A DNA stretch of 64,000 nucleotides from Gemmataceae bacterium (GCA_901538445.1 LR594584.1:1086655-1150654), one strand, 5' to 3'. Numbered from the stretch's first letter, positions 48,872 through 58,420 are shown. Notes: generated by a model not told the origin, from the sequence alone. Translations and numbers: made by a program.

Positions 48872-50437
48872 TCACTTCTGCTTCCGCCGCACCCCGCGAA
48901 CGAGTTGCCACGCGCCCCGGAGCCGCTCGCCGAGGCCGCGGGCGTGCGTCGCCCGCAGCAGGCCGCGGAGGATGTCCGCGGTCGCGGGGTCCGGGCTCAC
49001 CGCCTCGTCGAGGTGGGGGCGGAACGACCCCTTCCGCACCGTGACGACTTGCGGGGCCGTCATCGCGAGCAGCCCCTCCGGCCCCTGCGTCACGCCCCAC
49101 CCGCTCGCGCCGAGCCCGCCGAACGGCGTCGCCGGGTGCGCCGTCGGGGCCAGCACGTCGTTGATGACCACGCTCCCCGACGGGATCCGAGCCGCGAGTT
49201 GCTGCGCCGCCGCGGCGTCGGCCGTGAAGACCGACGCCGACAGCCCGAACGGCGACTTCGCCGCCCGTGCCAGTGCGTCGTCGATCGCGTCGAACGGGAT
49301 TACCCCGGCGACCGGCGCGAAGCACGCCTCGCGGCAGATCGCGGCTTCGGGCGGGACGTTCAGAAGGAAGGTGGGGGCCACGCCGTTCTGGTTGGTGCCC
49401 TCTCCCCTTGCGGGAGAGGGTGCCGGCGCTCCGCCGGCGGGTGAGGGGTGCGCCTCACCCTCTCGAACAACTTCACCCTTCACCCGGCTCGAAGACTCGC
49501 CACCTTCTCCCGCAAGGGGAGAGGGCACAAGACGCAGAGCCCCCCGGGATTCGGCGTCGGCGATGAGCCGCTGGGCCTGCGTCGCTTGCCCCGGGGTGAC
49601 GAGCGACACCGGCGACGCCTTCGCCACGAATTCGCGGAGGCGGGCGGTGAACGCGGCGTAGAGCGACCGCTCGACGTACACGCGGCGCACGGCGATGCAC
49701 GTCTGCCCGCGGTTGAGCGTGAGGCCGAACCACGCGGCCCTCGCTGCCATTTCGACGTTCGCGTCGGCCAACACGAACATCGCGTCGCATCCGGATAGCT
49801 CGAGTGTCGAGGGGATCAGCCGCTCCCCGAGCCGGGCCGCGAGCTTCCGGCCGACGCCGTCGGAGCCCGTGAAAACGACGTAATCGACGTTCGCCTCGGC
49901 GAGTTGCGGGCCCGCCTCGCGGGTCGCCGGGAGCTTCTGGAGCAGGTCGGCCGCGAATCCGGCGCTGCGGAACAGGTCGTGCGTCACGTCCGCGGTCCGC
50001 GGCGCGTTCTCGCTCGGCTTCCACAGCACGGCGTTGCCGGCAACGAGCGCCTGCGCGATTGGGCCGACGTTCAGGAAGATCGGGTAGTTCCAGGTGCCGA
50101 TGACGCCGACGACGCCCCACGGCCGCCGGTGGACGACGTCGCGGCTGCCCATCAGCCACGTCGGCCGCAGCCGGCCCGGCACCCGCCGCGGGGCGAGGAC
50201 ACGCACGGCCTCTTGCTCGATGAACTTGAGTGCCGCGGCGCTCGGGAGGAGTTCGGTGCCGACTACCTCCACGGCCGGCCGGCCGATGTCGGCGTGCGCC
50301 GCAGCGATCAGGTCGTCGGCTCGCCTCACCAGCAGATCGCGGAGCGTGCGAACGGGCCGGAGGCGCTCGCGTATCGGCAGCCGCACCCCCGCGGCCTGTG
50401 CGGCGCGAGCGGCGGCGAGTTCGGTGGCGAACGTCAT
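48872..50437 (-). CDS. Aldehyde dehydrogenase with an in-frame repeat insertion
   Basis: 521 residues. NAD-binding and catalytic features are clear: IGTWNYPIFL (about 114), the VFTGSDGVGRKLA loop, LELSGCD with the general-base Glu, and NRGQTCIAVRR with the catalytic Cys at about 244. Near residues 302-350 the family sequence is broken by about 45 foreign residues, VPSPLAGEGGESSSR at the start and APAPSPARGEGTNQ at the end, encoded by a palindromic element. The ALDH sequence then resumes with APTFLLNVPPEAAICREACFAPV. The frame is preserved throughout. Whether the enzyme remains active is unknown. It most resembles non-phosphorylating class-3-type ALDHs. Confidence 0.9.
   Translation of the reverse strand: MTFATELAAARAAQAAGVRLPIRERLRPVRTLRDLLVRRADDLIAAAHADIGRPAVEVVGTELLPSAAALKFIEQEAVRVLAPRRVPGRLRPTWLMGSRDVVHRRPWGVVGVIGTWNYPIFLNVGPIAQALVAGNAVLWKPSENAPRTADVTHDLFRSAGFAADLLQKLPATREAGPQLAEANVDYVVFTGSDGVGRKLAARLGERLIPSTLELSGCDAMFVLADANVEMAARAAWFGLTLNRGQTCIAVRRVYVERSLYAAFTARLREFVAKASPVSLVTPGQATQAQRLIADAESRGALRLVPSPLAGEGGESSSRVKGEVVREGEAHPSPAGGAPAPSPARGEGTNQNGVAPTFLLNVPPEAAICREACFAPVAGVIPFDAIDDALARAAKSPFGLSASVFTADAAAAQQLAARIPSGSVVINDVLAPTAHPATPFGGLGASGWGVTQGPEGLLAMTAPQVVTVRKGSFRPHLDEAVSPDPATADILRGLLRATHARGLGERLRGAWQLVRGVRRKQK
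49398..49525. repeat. Palindromic element, copy E, inside the aldehyde dehydrogenase gene
   Basis: CCCTCTCCCCTTGCGGGAG at the left and TCTCCCGCAAGGGGAGAGGG at the right, inner GGTGAGGG / CCTTCACCC pair. The reading frame through it (CCC TCT CCC CTT GCG) is identical to that used in rsmB. Confidence 0.92.
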
Positions 50438-50541
50438 GAGTGGTCAGTGGTCAGTGGTCAGTGGTCAGAAAATTCACAAGCCGAAGACGACTCGCCTGTC
50501 TTGGATTTTACTGACCACTGACCACTGACCACTGACCACCA
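50438..50541. repeat. Tandem and inverted GTGGTCA repeats
   Basis: Four tandem copies of GTGGTCA at 50441-50469 are inverted by four copies of ACTGACC at 50511-50540, around an AT-rich middle. It lies between the aldehyde dehydrogenase start and the redoxin stop and is probably a hairpin or terminator. Confidence 0.85.
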
Positions 50542-52431
50542 CTAAGGCAGGAGCTTCTTCACCTCGTCGTCCAGGTTGGCGGCCTGGGCGTTGCGGTTCA
50601 CGACCTTGCCGTCCTTGCCGGCGACGAAGATGTGCGGCACCACGATGATGCCGTACTGGGCCGCCAGCGGGCTCCCGTCGAGGCCGCCCGGGGCGTGCAG
50701 CACGGTGCCGGGCAGCTCGTGCGCCGCGACCGTCGCGGCGGCGGCCTTGGCGTCGGTGTCGAGGTTCACGATCACCAGTTCGAGCCCCTTCGCGCCGTAC
50801 TCCTTCGCCAGCGCCCGGAGCTTCTTGGCGTCGTCGCCCAGGGTGCTGCTCCAGTTCGCACAGTAGTACACGACCACGGCCTTGTCCTTCAGGGCGGCCG
50901 CGCTGAACGGCTGGCCGGTGGCGAGGTTCGTGCCGGCGACCTCGAGCGGCTTGCCCTCGGCCTCGAGCCGCTTCACCGCCCCGGCGGCCTTCACCGCGTA
51001 GGGGTGGCCGGCGTGGGCCTTGGCGAGCTGCTCGTACCACTCCTTGGCCTTGGCGTCGCCGTCCTTGGTGTTCATGAACTCGAACGCCATGCCGAGCCGG
51101 AGCGTGGCCTCGGGGGCCTCGTCGGCCTTCGGGTTCGCCTTCACGAACTCCTCGAGCGACGCGCGCCACTTCTCCTGCACCGCGGTGAGCTGCTGCCCGC
51201 CCGTGGTCTCGCGGAGGGCGATGCTGTTCTCCGTGATGAGGTAGTGGAACCAGGCGTAGGAGCCGATCGCGCCGGGCTTGCCGCTGAACGCCTCCTTGAA
51301 CTGCTTCATCCGGGCCAGGTGCCGGCCGTCGAGCTTCTCGCCCTCGGCCGCGGCCGAGAGGCTGTCGAGGAGCAGCTTCGTCCACGTCTCGCGGATCTTC
51401 GCGTCGGGCTGGCCGTTGGCCTGCGCGACGATCTGCTCCAGGATCGCGGCGCGCTTGGCCTGGTGCGCGGCGATCGCCCCGACGTCCCCGCCGACCTGGG
51501 CGGAGTCGAGCTTGTTCAGCTCGGCGATGAGGGGCTCGACCCCGGGGAACACCAGCGGGCCGCCGCCGCCGCTCTCCGACGAGCCGACGGCCGGGCCGTC
51601 CACGAGCTTCCACGCCCGGCCGACCTGGACGATCTCGCCGGTCTGGAACGACTTGCTCGCGGCCCCGTCCTTGACCAGCACGGTGCCGGTCTTGTGGAAC
51701 ACGAGGTCCTCACGCGCGCCGACGGCGTCGGCCGGGGTCGCCTGCGGCACGCCGAGCTGCAGGTGCATCCACTCGGAGGTCGGCGGGGCCTTCAGCTCCG
51801 CGTTGGCCTTGGCCACGCGGGCCGGGACGCCGCCGGCGCGGTCGAGCATCCGCTGCGCCTCGCCGCCCTGGAGGCCGACCGCGTCGAGGTTCGCCTTGTT
51901 GACCGTGAGAGCCGCGGCCCTGCGGGCGTCGTTCGTGAGCACCGCCTGGAGCAGCTCCTGGCTCAGCTCCTCGGGCGACATCACGACCCACTCGTCGATC
52001 TTGCCGTCGCGGTCCTTGTCGAGCCCCCACTTCGAGCCGTTGACGCCGAGCCAGCGGTACTGGACCGGCTCGTTCTGGGCCGGCGGGTCCACCTCGCGGT
52101 ACGCCTCCACCCCATCGACGTAGTACGCGATGATGTTAAACCGCTGGTTGTCGTAGCTCACGAACTGGCGGACCGTGCGGCCCGCGGGGTCGCGGACCAC
52201 GTACCCCATCGGCGGCCCCTTCGGGTCTTTCGGGTTCGGGATGGGGGTCACGGTGCAGCGTGCCACCACGTCCGGCGTCGGGGCAGCGACGTTGACGCCC
52301 GGCTGCTTGGGCTGGACTTTGAAGGCAGCATCGACCGTGACGGCGGGAATCTGGGCTTCCGCAACCGAGCCGGCCCCGGCCCACAGGCTGAGCCCGGCCA
52401 CCGCCCGCATCGCGATCCGCTTGGTAACCAT
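50542..52431 (-). CDS. Exported redoxin/thioredoxin-fold protein
   Basis: 629 residues from the ATG at 52431, with GGAGGT about 9 bases upstream. A signal peptide (MRAVAGLSLWAGAGSVAEA) is followed by a long region (30-480) that I do not recognise, with an EF-hand-like DKDRDGKIDEW near 125. The C-terminal 110 residues have a thioredoxin-like fold (VVVYYCANWSSTLGDDAKKL, LVIVNLDTDAKA, IIVVPHIFVAGKDGKVV, with cis-Pro). Only one cysteine (Cys in YYCANW) is at the active-site position, so it is not a CxxC oxidoreductase. It is divergent from the ROK gene. Confidence 0.8.
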   Translation of the reverse strand: MVTKRIAMRAVAGLSLWAGAGSVAEAQIPAVTVDAAFKVQPKQPGVNVAAPTPDVVARCTVTPIPNPKDPKGPPMGYVVRDPAGRTVRQFVSYDNQRFNIIAYYVDGVEAYREVDPPAQNEPVQYRWLGVNGSKWGLDKDRDGKIDEWVVMSPEELSQELLQAVLTNDARRAAALTVNKANLDAVGLQGGEAQRMLDRAGGVPARVAKANAELKAPPTSEWMHLQLGVPQATPADAVGAREDLVFHKTGTVLVKDGAASKSFQTGEIVQVGRAWKLVDGPAVGSSESGGGGPLVFPGVEPLIAELNKLDSAQVGGDVGAIAAHQAKRAAILEQIVAQANGQPDAKIRETWTKLLLDSLSAAAEGEKLDGRHLARMKQFKEAFSGKPGAIGSYAWFHYLITENSIALRETTGGQQLTAVQEKWRASLEEFVKANPKADEAPEATLRLGMAFEFMNTKDGDAKAKEWYEQLAKAHAGHPYAVKAAGAVKRLEAEGKPLEVAGTNLATGQPFSAAALKDKAVVVYYCANWSSTLGDDAKKLRALAKEYGAKGLELVIVNLDTDAKAAAATVAAHELPGTVLHAPGGLDGSPLAAQYGIIVVPHIFVAGKDGKVVNRNAQAANLDDEVKKLLP

Positions 52432-52629
52432 CCGTGGATACCTCCGAGGCACGCCAGTTGTACCGGCTGTGCAGGTTGAGACAGTCGATACTGTCATCGG
52501 CACCCGCGGGGCGCGGGGTTGAGCCGCGGGCGTGAAAACCGCGACGGCCCTCGGCGGGAGTCATTGGGGCGAACCGTGAGCGGCAGTGACCAACTCGGCG
52601 AGCACCTCTGCGCGGCCGAGACAATTTCT

Positions 52630-52653
52630 AAGCAGCCTTTACTAAATCTGCTT
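52630..52653. promoter_or_regulatory. Possible operator upstream of the ROK regulator
   Basis: AAGCAG and CTGCTT form a 6-bp inverted pair with a 12-base spacer in an unusually AT-rich stretch, 35 bases before the ROK start codon. ROK repressors often regulate themselves; the assignment is a guess from position and symmetry. Confidence 0.3.
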
Positions 52654-52687
52654 TACAAACCGTTCCGACGCGGTTAGTCTGTCTTTC

Positions 52688-53878
52688 ATGTCTCCAACTG
52701 CGATGAAGACCAACGGCGCGGTCACGACCATACGCCCCGCTGTGGTTGGGAAGCTGAACGAGCGGCAGGTGCTGCGGCTCTTGCAGACCCGCGGGCCGCT
52801 GTCGCGCGCCGAGGTCGCGCGTGAGAGCGGCCTGAGCGCGCCGACGGTGTCGAAGGCCGTCGCGTCGCTGCTCAAGGCCGGGCTGCTCGAAGAGGCCGAC
52901 GCGCCCGAACTCGCCCGGGGCCGCCCGGCCCCGAAGCTCCGGCTCGCGACCTCATCGACCCAGGTGTTCGGCATCGCCATCGACGTCGCCCACTGCGAGG
53001 TCGTCTCGGCCGGGCTCGACGGCGTGCTCCACGGCGAGCCCGTGAAGGTGGCGACGCCCGGGAACTACACCGAACTCATCGGCGTACTCAGCGACGCGGT
53101 CCGCGGGCTGATGGCACGCCAGGGGATGACGAACCTCGGGTGCGGGATCAGTCTGCCGGGGCTGGTGGACTCGCGGCACGCCCGCGGGGTGCTGTCGCCG
53201 AACATCCCGATGACCAACGGCCGCTCCCCCGCGGCCGACCTCGCCGCGAGCCTCGGCATCGAGTGCATGCTGCTGCAAGAGTCGCACGCCCTGTGCCTCG
53301 CGGAGCGGAGCTACGGCCTCGCCCGCGGGCTCGACGACTTCGCCGTGCTCGACGTCGGGGCCGGCGTCGGCCTCGGGCTGATGGTCAACGGCCGCATCCT
53401 GAAGGGGCACTCGGGGCTGGCCGGCGAGATCGGCCACGTCACGGTGGTCGCGAGCGGCGGCCGGAAGTGCGGGTGCGGGAACTTCGGGTGCCTCGAAACC
53501 GTCGCGAGCGACTCGGCGCTGGCGTACCACGCGGGCCGCAAGCTGAACCGCACCGTGGACGCCGACGAGGTGATCGAACTGGCCCGGTCCGGGGCCGTCG
53601 ACCTGACCGCCGAGCTGGATGAGGTCGCCGGGTACCTCGCGATCGGCGTCGCGGGGGTGGTGAACCTGTTCAACCCGCAGGTGGTGTTCGTCCACACCCC
53701 GCTGTTCGACATCGACCCGGGGCTGCTGGGGCGGGTCGTCGAGCAAGTCGGCCAGCGGGCGCTGCCGCCGTCGTTCGCCGGGTGCCGCATCCAGCGGGCC
53801 GAGGGCAGCAAGTGCCAGGGCGCGATCGCCGGCATCATCCAGCACCTGACCGACGCCGTCGCGCCGGACGTGGTGTAA
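52688..53878 (+). CDS. ROK-family transcriptional regulator
   Basis: 396 residues. The N-terminal winged helix is at about 20-85 (LNERQVLRLLQTRGPLSRAE, then SGLSAPTVSKAVASLLKAGLL). The sugar-kinase-type domain carries the ROK zinc signature: GHVTVV, then CGCGNFGCLE (about residue 258-268). The phosphate motif AVLDVGAGVGLGLMVNG is intact. Such NagC/Mlc-type proteins sense sugars and repress catabolic genes. It is next to an exported ThuA/heme gene cluster. Confidence 0.93.
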   Translation: MSPTAMKTNGAVTTIRPAVVGKLNERQVLRLLQTRGPLSRAEVARESGLSAPTVSKAVASLLKAGLLEEADAPELARGRPAPKLRLATSSTQVFGIAIDVAHCEVVSAGLDGVLHGEPVKVATPGNYTELIGVLSDAVRGLMARQGMTNLGCGISLPGLVDSRHARGVLSPNIPMTNGRSPAADLAASLGIECMLLQESHALCLAERSYGLARGLDDFAVLDVGAGVGLGLMVNGRILKGHSGLAGEIGHVTVVASGGRKCGCGNFGCLETVASDSALAYHAGRKLNRTVDADEVIELARSGAVDLTAELDEVAGYLAIGVAGVVNLFNPQVVFVHTPLFDIDPGLLGRVVEQVGQRALPPSFAGCRIQRAEGSKCQGAIAGIIQHLTDAVAPDVV

Positions 53879-53919
53879 CCGCCTGCGGCGGGAAGACCCG
53901 CACCGCCCGCACTCAGGTT

Positions 53920-54000
53920 GTCTCAGGCTTTCAGCCTGCAAGGCACCGGTGATGACCCCGAAGGGGTCGGACAATCTCAGCCCGGGGCAACGTCCCGGGT
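53920..54000. repeat. Short repeats upstream of the ThuA gene
   Basis: GGCTTTCAGCCT, GACCCCGAAGGGGTC and CCCGGGGCAACGTCCCGGG are small palindromes packed in the 174-bp gap between the ROK gene and the ThuA gene. Together they resemble a chain of hairpins rather than one terminator. Confidence 0.7.
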
Positions 54001-54052
54001 CTGGCGGCGACGACGAGAACCGCGGTTTTCGTGATCTGAAGGATTCATCCCC

Positions 54053-57000
54053 ATGCGTGCCCTCCTCTCCCTCCTCGTGCTCGCGTTCGCCGGGCCGGCG
54101 CTCGCCGCCGACCCGCCGAAGCTGAACGTGCTGTTCCTCGGCGACGCCGCCGGCCACAAGCCGGCCGAGCGGTTCAAGATCCTCCAGCCGGTGCTGGCGA
54201 AGCGCGGCATCGCGCTGACCTACACCGACAAGCTCGACGACCTCAACGCGAAGACGCTCGCCGGGTACGACGCGCTGGTGATCTACGCCAACCACACCAA
54301 GATCACGCCCGAACAGGAGAAGGCGCTGCTCGACTACGCCGAGAGCGGCAAGGGGTTCGTGCCGCTGCACTGCGCGAGCTACTGCTTCCTCAACTCGCCG
54401 AAGTACGTCGAACTGGTCGGCGCGCAGTTCCGCAGCCACGGCACCGGCACGTTCCGCACCGACATCGTGAAGCCCGACCACGAGGTCATGAAGGGGTTCC
54501 CCGGGTTCGCGAGCTGGGACGAGACCTACGTTCACACGAAGCACAACGACAAGGACCGGACCGTTCTCGAAATCCGCACCGACGGCGACCTGAAGGAGCC
54601 GTGGACGTGGGTCCGCACGCCGGGCAAGGCGCGCGTGTTCTACACCGCGTGGGGCCACGACCACCGCACCTGGGAGCACCCCGGGTTCCAGAACCTCGTC
54701 GAGCGCGGCATCCGCTGGACCTGCGGGCAGGACCCGCAGCTCGCCGGGGCGTACTTCGACAAGCCGGAGATGACGCAGCCGCGGACGGACGTGAAGCCGT
54801 TCGAGTACGCCGAGGCGAAGATCCCGTTCTACCCGCCCCGCGGAGGCAAGGCCGACCCGATCACCAAGATGCAGAAGCCGCTGTCCGTCGAGGAGAGCGT
54901 GAAGCACTTCGTCACCCCGAAGGACTTCGAAGTCAAAGTTTTCGTCACCGAGGACAAGCTCGGCGGCAAGCCGATCGCGATGAACTGGGACGAGCGCGGC
55001 CGGCTGTGGGTGTCGGTCACCGTCGACTACCCGAACGAACTGCAACCCGAGGGCAAGGGCCGCGACAAGATCGTCGTGTGCGAGGACACCGACGGCGACG
55101 GCGCGTGCGACGCGGTCACGACCTTCGCCGACAAGGTCAGCATCGCGACGAGCCTGCTGCCCTACGCCGGCGGCCTCATCGTGCATCAAGCTCCGCACAC
55201 GCTGTTCCTCAAGGACACCGACGGCGACGGGAGGGCCGACGTGCGGCAGGTGCTGTTCACCGGCTGGGCGACGAACGACACCCACGCCGGCCCGAGCAAC
55301 CTGCACTACGGCTTCGACAACTGGGTCTACGGTGCGGTCGGCTACGCCGGATTCAAGGGCGAGGTGAACGGCGAGGCGGTGAGCTTCCGCCAGGGGTTCT
55401 ACCGCTTCAAGATCGAGGCGAACCCTGAGCGCAAGCAAGGGGGTGACGCACTCAAGGTCACCAAGCTGGAGTTCCTCCGCAGCACGAGCAACAACACCTG
55501 GGGGCTGTGCTTCAACGAGGCCGGGGAACTGTTCGGGAGCACCGCGAACGGGTGCCCGATCGTCCACATGCCGATCCCGAACCGGTACTACGAGAAGGTG
55601 AAGGGGCTGACGCCGTCGGTGCTCCAGAACATCGCTCCGGACAACCACATCGAGCCCATCACCGAGAAGGTGCGGCAGGTGGACTGGCACGGCGGGTTCA
55701 CGGCCGCGTCGAACATTTCGATCTACACGGCCCGCACCTACCCGAAGGAGTACTGGAACCGCACCGCGTTCATCTCGGAGCCGACCGGCCACCTCACCGC
55801 GGCGATGACGCTCCAGCCGAGCGGGGCCGACTACAAGGCCCGGTACGGGTGGAACCTGCTGGCAAGTGACGACGAGTGGTCGTCGCCGGTCGATGCGCAG
55901 GTCGGCCCGGACGGTCACATGTGGGTGATCGACTGGTACGCGTTCATCGTGCAGCACAACCCGACCCCCGCGGGCTTCAAAAACGGCAAGGGGAACGCCT
56001 TCGAGACCCCGGCCCGCGACAAGACGCACGGCCGCATCTACCGCGTCGTCTACACGAAGGCGAAGCCCGAGCCCGCCCTCACGCTGAAGGACGCGACGCC
56101 CGAGAAGCTGGTCGAGACGCTGAAGCACCACAACCTGACGTGGCGGCTCCACGCCCAGCGCTTGCTCGTCGAACGCGGCAAGACTGACGTCGTCCCGGCG
56201 CTGGTGAAACTGCTCGAAGACAAGACCGTTGACGAAACCGGCCTGAACGCCGGTGCGGTTCATGCCGTGTGGACGCTCGCGGGCTTAGGGCAGGAATTGC
56301 CCGCCGCTGTCGTGAAGCACCCATCGTGGGCAGTCCGACGATCCACGGTCCTCGCCTATGGCGTCCGACGACTCGATGCGGGATCGAACTTGGAGACTTA
56401 CATCGCTAGTGCCCTATTGGATACTCCTGGGCCGAGTGCAAATGTTCGACTCGCAGCGGCTCTCGCTGCCGCCGACGTCAAAGGACTTGACCCTGAGTTG
56501 GCATTTAGCGCCGCGATCGAGTCGCCATTGTGCGACCCGACGACCACCGCACTCGATCGAGTTGCGCTTCTTGCCGCGGCCAGCAATCGAGCCGGTCTGG
56601 TTCTAGCAGGGGTCTCGCGACATGTTAGGCCCCTCTCGGCAGACGGACTTTTCGGAGTCGAACTCCTAGCCCGGCACTATGCGGCAAGCGGGGGTGACAA
56701 GACTATCAGTTCGATTCTCGTTGGTCTTACCGGTGCTGATGTCACGCCAGAATTAGCGACTGCGATTCTCTCTGGACTTGCCCAGTCGTGGCCAGCGAAC
56801 GCCGCACCGATGCTGACCGACCGGGGGGCGAACGAAATCGACGGAGCAATCGCAAAGTTGCTCGCCAAGCTCCCACCCGCTTCCCGAGGCAAGCTCATCA
56901 AGCTCGCTTCGACTTGGGGCCGCAAAGGGCTTGACGCGCAGCTCGCGGAGATCACGAAGGCGGCGTTTGCGACGCTCGCCGATGCGAAGGCGTCGGACGC

Positions 57001-58420
57001 CGACCGCGTCGCGGCCGCACAGCAAGTCATCGAGTTCCAGCCGGACAGCGACGACGCGGCCGCCAAGTTGCTCGCCGCGGTTGATGAGAAAGCGTCTGCC
57101 GCGCTCGCGACCGGAATCTTCGACGCACTTGCGGCATCTAAATCCAAAGGGGCCGGTGCCGCGGTCGTTGCCAAGCTGAAAGACCTGCCCCCGGCGGCCC
57201 GGCCCGCGGCGCTGCGGCTGGTGCTCGCGAAGGGCGACTCCGCACGGGCGTTCCTCGACGCCGTCGAGAAGGGCACGCTGCGGTTCGACCTGCTCGCGCT
57301 CGACCAGCGCACGGCGCTCGCGTCGCACGCGGACAAGGAGATCGCCGAGCGTGCGAAGAAGTTGCTCGCACTCGGCGGCGGCCTGCCGAGCCCGGACCGG
57401 CAGAAGGTGATCGAGGAGTTGAAGCACCTGCTCGCGAAGACCGGCGACGTGGCGAACGGCAAGAAGGTGTTCACGCAGCACTGCGCGAAGTGTCACAAGT
57501 ACGGCGGCGAGGGCACGCAGATCGGCCCGGACCTCACCGGGTTCGCGGTCCACCCGAAGGAGGAACTGCTCATCCACATCATCGACCCGTCGCGGAGTGT
57601 GGAGGGCAACTTCAAGGCGTACCGCGTGCTCACGGCCGACGACCGCACCATCATCGGCATCCTCGGTGCCCAGACCGGCACGTCGGTCGAGATCATCGAC
57701 GGCGAGGCCAAGCGGCACGCGCTCTCGAAGGACGACATCGCCTCGCTGAAAGAGACGGACAAGTCGCTGATGCCGGAGGGGTTCGAGAAGGTGATGAAGC
57801 CCGAGGAGTTCGGCGACCTGCTCGAGTTCCTCACGCAGAAGGGCAAGTTCGTCCCGCTGCCGCTCGACAAGGTCGCGACCGTGGTGAGCACGAAGGACAT
57901 GTTCTTCGACGCCGGCGGCGCAGCTGAAAGACTCGTGTTCCCCGACTGGAAACCGAAGGTGTTCGAGGGCGTGCCGTTCGTGCTGGTCGATCCCGCGAAG
58001 GACACCGTCAAGAACGTCGTGATGCTGAACGGCCCGAACGGCGTGCTGCCCCCGAAGATGCCGAAGAGCGTGTCGCTGCCGTTCAACGGCAAGGCGAAGG
58101 CGGTCCACCTGCTGAGCGGCATCGGCGGGTGGAACTCGCAGCGGGCGTCGAACACGGGTGCGGTGTCGATGGTCGTCCGCCTGACCTACGACGACGGCGC
58201 GACCGAGGACCACCCACTCAAGGACGGCGTCCACTTCGCGGACTACATCGGCCGGTTCGACGTGCCCGGCTCGAAGTTCGCGTTCGCCCTCCGCTCGCAG
58301 CAGGTCCGCTACCTCGCGGTGACGCCCAAGCGCGACGCCGCCCTGAAGTCGATCGAGTTCGTGAAGGGGACCGACCGGAGCGCCCCGATCGTGATGGCCG
58401 TGACCGTCGAAAGCCCGTGA
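54053..58420 (+). CDS. ThuA/PVC-type heme-binding multidomain protein
   Basis: 1455 residues with a signal peptide (LLSLLVLAFAGPALAA). A ThuA-type domain fills about 22-240 (LNVLFLGDAAGHKPAERFKIL). A PVC-type beta-propeller dehydrogenase domain covers about 290-670 (LPYAGGLIVHQAPHTLFLKDTDGDG). HEAT-like helical repeats cover about 690-1115, then a cytochrome c domain with CAKCHKYGGEG at about 1142. A beta-rich region finishes the protein. It is probably exported with covalent heme and possibly acts in carbohydrate oxidation. Part of the HEAT region (about 56.3-57.15 kb) is less GC-rich than the rest. A short repeat-like insertion (NPERKQGGD) sits near residue 460. Confidence 0.9.
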   Translation: MRALLSLLVLAFAGPALAADPPKLNVLFLGDAAGHKPAERFKILQPVLAKRGIALTYTDKLDDLNAKTLAGYDALVIYANHTKITPEQEKALLDYAESGKGFVPLHCASYCFLNSPKYVELVGAQFRSHGTGTFRTDIVKPDHEVMKGFPGFASWDETYVHTKHNDKDRTVLEIRTDGDLKEPWTWVRTPGKARVFYTAWGHDHRTWEHPGFQNLVERGIRWTCGQDPQLAGAYFDKPEMTQPRTDVKPFEYAEAKIPFYPPRGGKADPITKMQKPLSVEESVKHFVTPKDFEVKVFVTEDKLGGKPIAMNWDERGRLWVSVTVDYPNELQPEGKGRDKIVVCEDTDGDGACDAVTTFADKVSIATSLLPYAGGLIVHQAPHTLFLKDTDGDGRADVRQVLFTGWATNDTHAGPSNLHYGFDNWVYGAVGYAGFKGEVNGEAVSFRQGFYRFKIEANPERKQGGDALKVTKLEFLRSTSNNTWGLCFNEAGELFGSTANGCPIVHMPIPNRYYEKVKGLTPSVLQNIAPDNHIEPITEKVRQVDWHGGFTAASNISIYTARTYPKEYWNRTAFISEPTGHLTAAMTLQPSGADYKARYGWNLLASDDEWSSPVDAQVGPDGHMWVIDWYAFIVQHNPTPAGFKNGKGNAFETPARDKTHGRIYRVVYTKAKPEPALTLKDATPEKLVETLKHHNLTWRLHAQRLLVERGKTDVVPALVKLLEDKTVDETGLNAGAVHAVWTLAGLGQELPAAVVKHPSWAVRRSTVLAYGVRRLDAGSNLETYIASALLDTPGPSANVRLAAALAAADVKGLDPELAFSAAIESPLCDPTTTALDRVALLAAASNRAGLVLAGVSRHVRPLSADGLFGVELLARHYAASGGDKTISSILVGLTGADVTPELATAILSGLAQSWPANAAPMLTDRGANEIDGAIAKLLAKLPPASRGKLIKLASTWGRKGLDAQLAEITKAAFATLADAKASDADRVAAAQQVIEFQPDSDDAAAKLLAAVDEKASAALATGIFDALAASKSKGAGAAVVAKLKDLPPAARPAALRLVLAKGDSARAFLDAVEKGTLRFDLLALDQRTALASHADKEIAERAKKLLALGGGLPSPDRQKVIEELKHLLAKTGDVANGKKVFTQHCAKCHKYGGEGTQIGPDLTGFAVHPKEELLIHIIDPSRSVEGNFKAYRVLTADDRTIIGILGAQTGTSVEIIDGEAKRHALSKDDIASLKETDKSLMPEGFEKVMKPEEFGDLLEFLTQKGKFVPLPLDKVATVVSTKDMFFDAGGAAERLVFPDWKPKVFEGVPFVLVDPAKDTVKNVVMLNGPNGVLPPKMPKSVSLPFNGKAKAVHLLSGIGGWNSQRASNTGAVSMVVRLTYDDGATEDHPLKDGVHFADYIGRFDVPGSKFAFALRSQQVRYLAVTPKRDAALKSIEFVKGTDRSAPIVMAVTVESP

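Noticed and set aside
52630-52653. Riboswitch or other structured RNA upstream of the ROK gene
   Set aside because: Only one 6-bp inverted pair is visible and no conserved riboswitch core. Listed only as a weak operator candidate.
52952-56263. Very long open frames antisense to real genes (also at 23727-26846, 59280-62531 and 858-2738)
   Set aside because: They mirror the GC-rich third positions of the recognised genes on the opposite strand, lack domain motifs and are full of Arg, Pro and Ala. The opposite strand carries the recognisable families.
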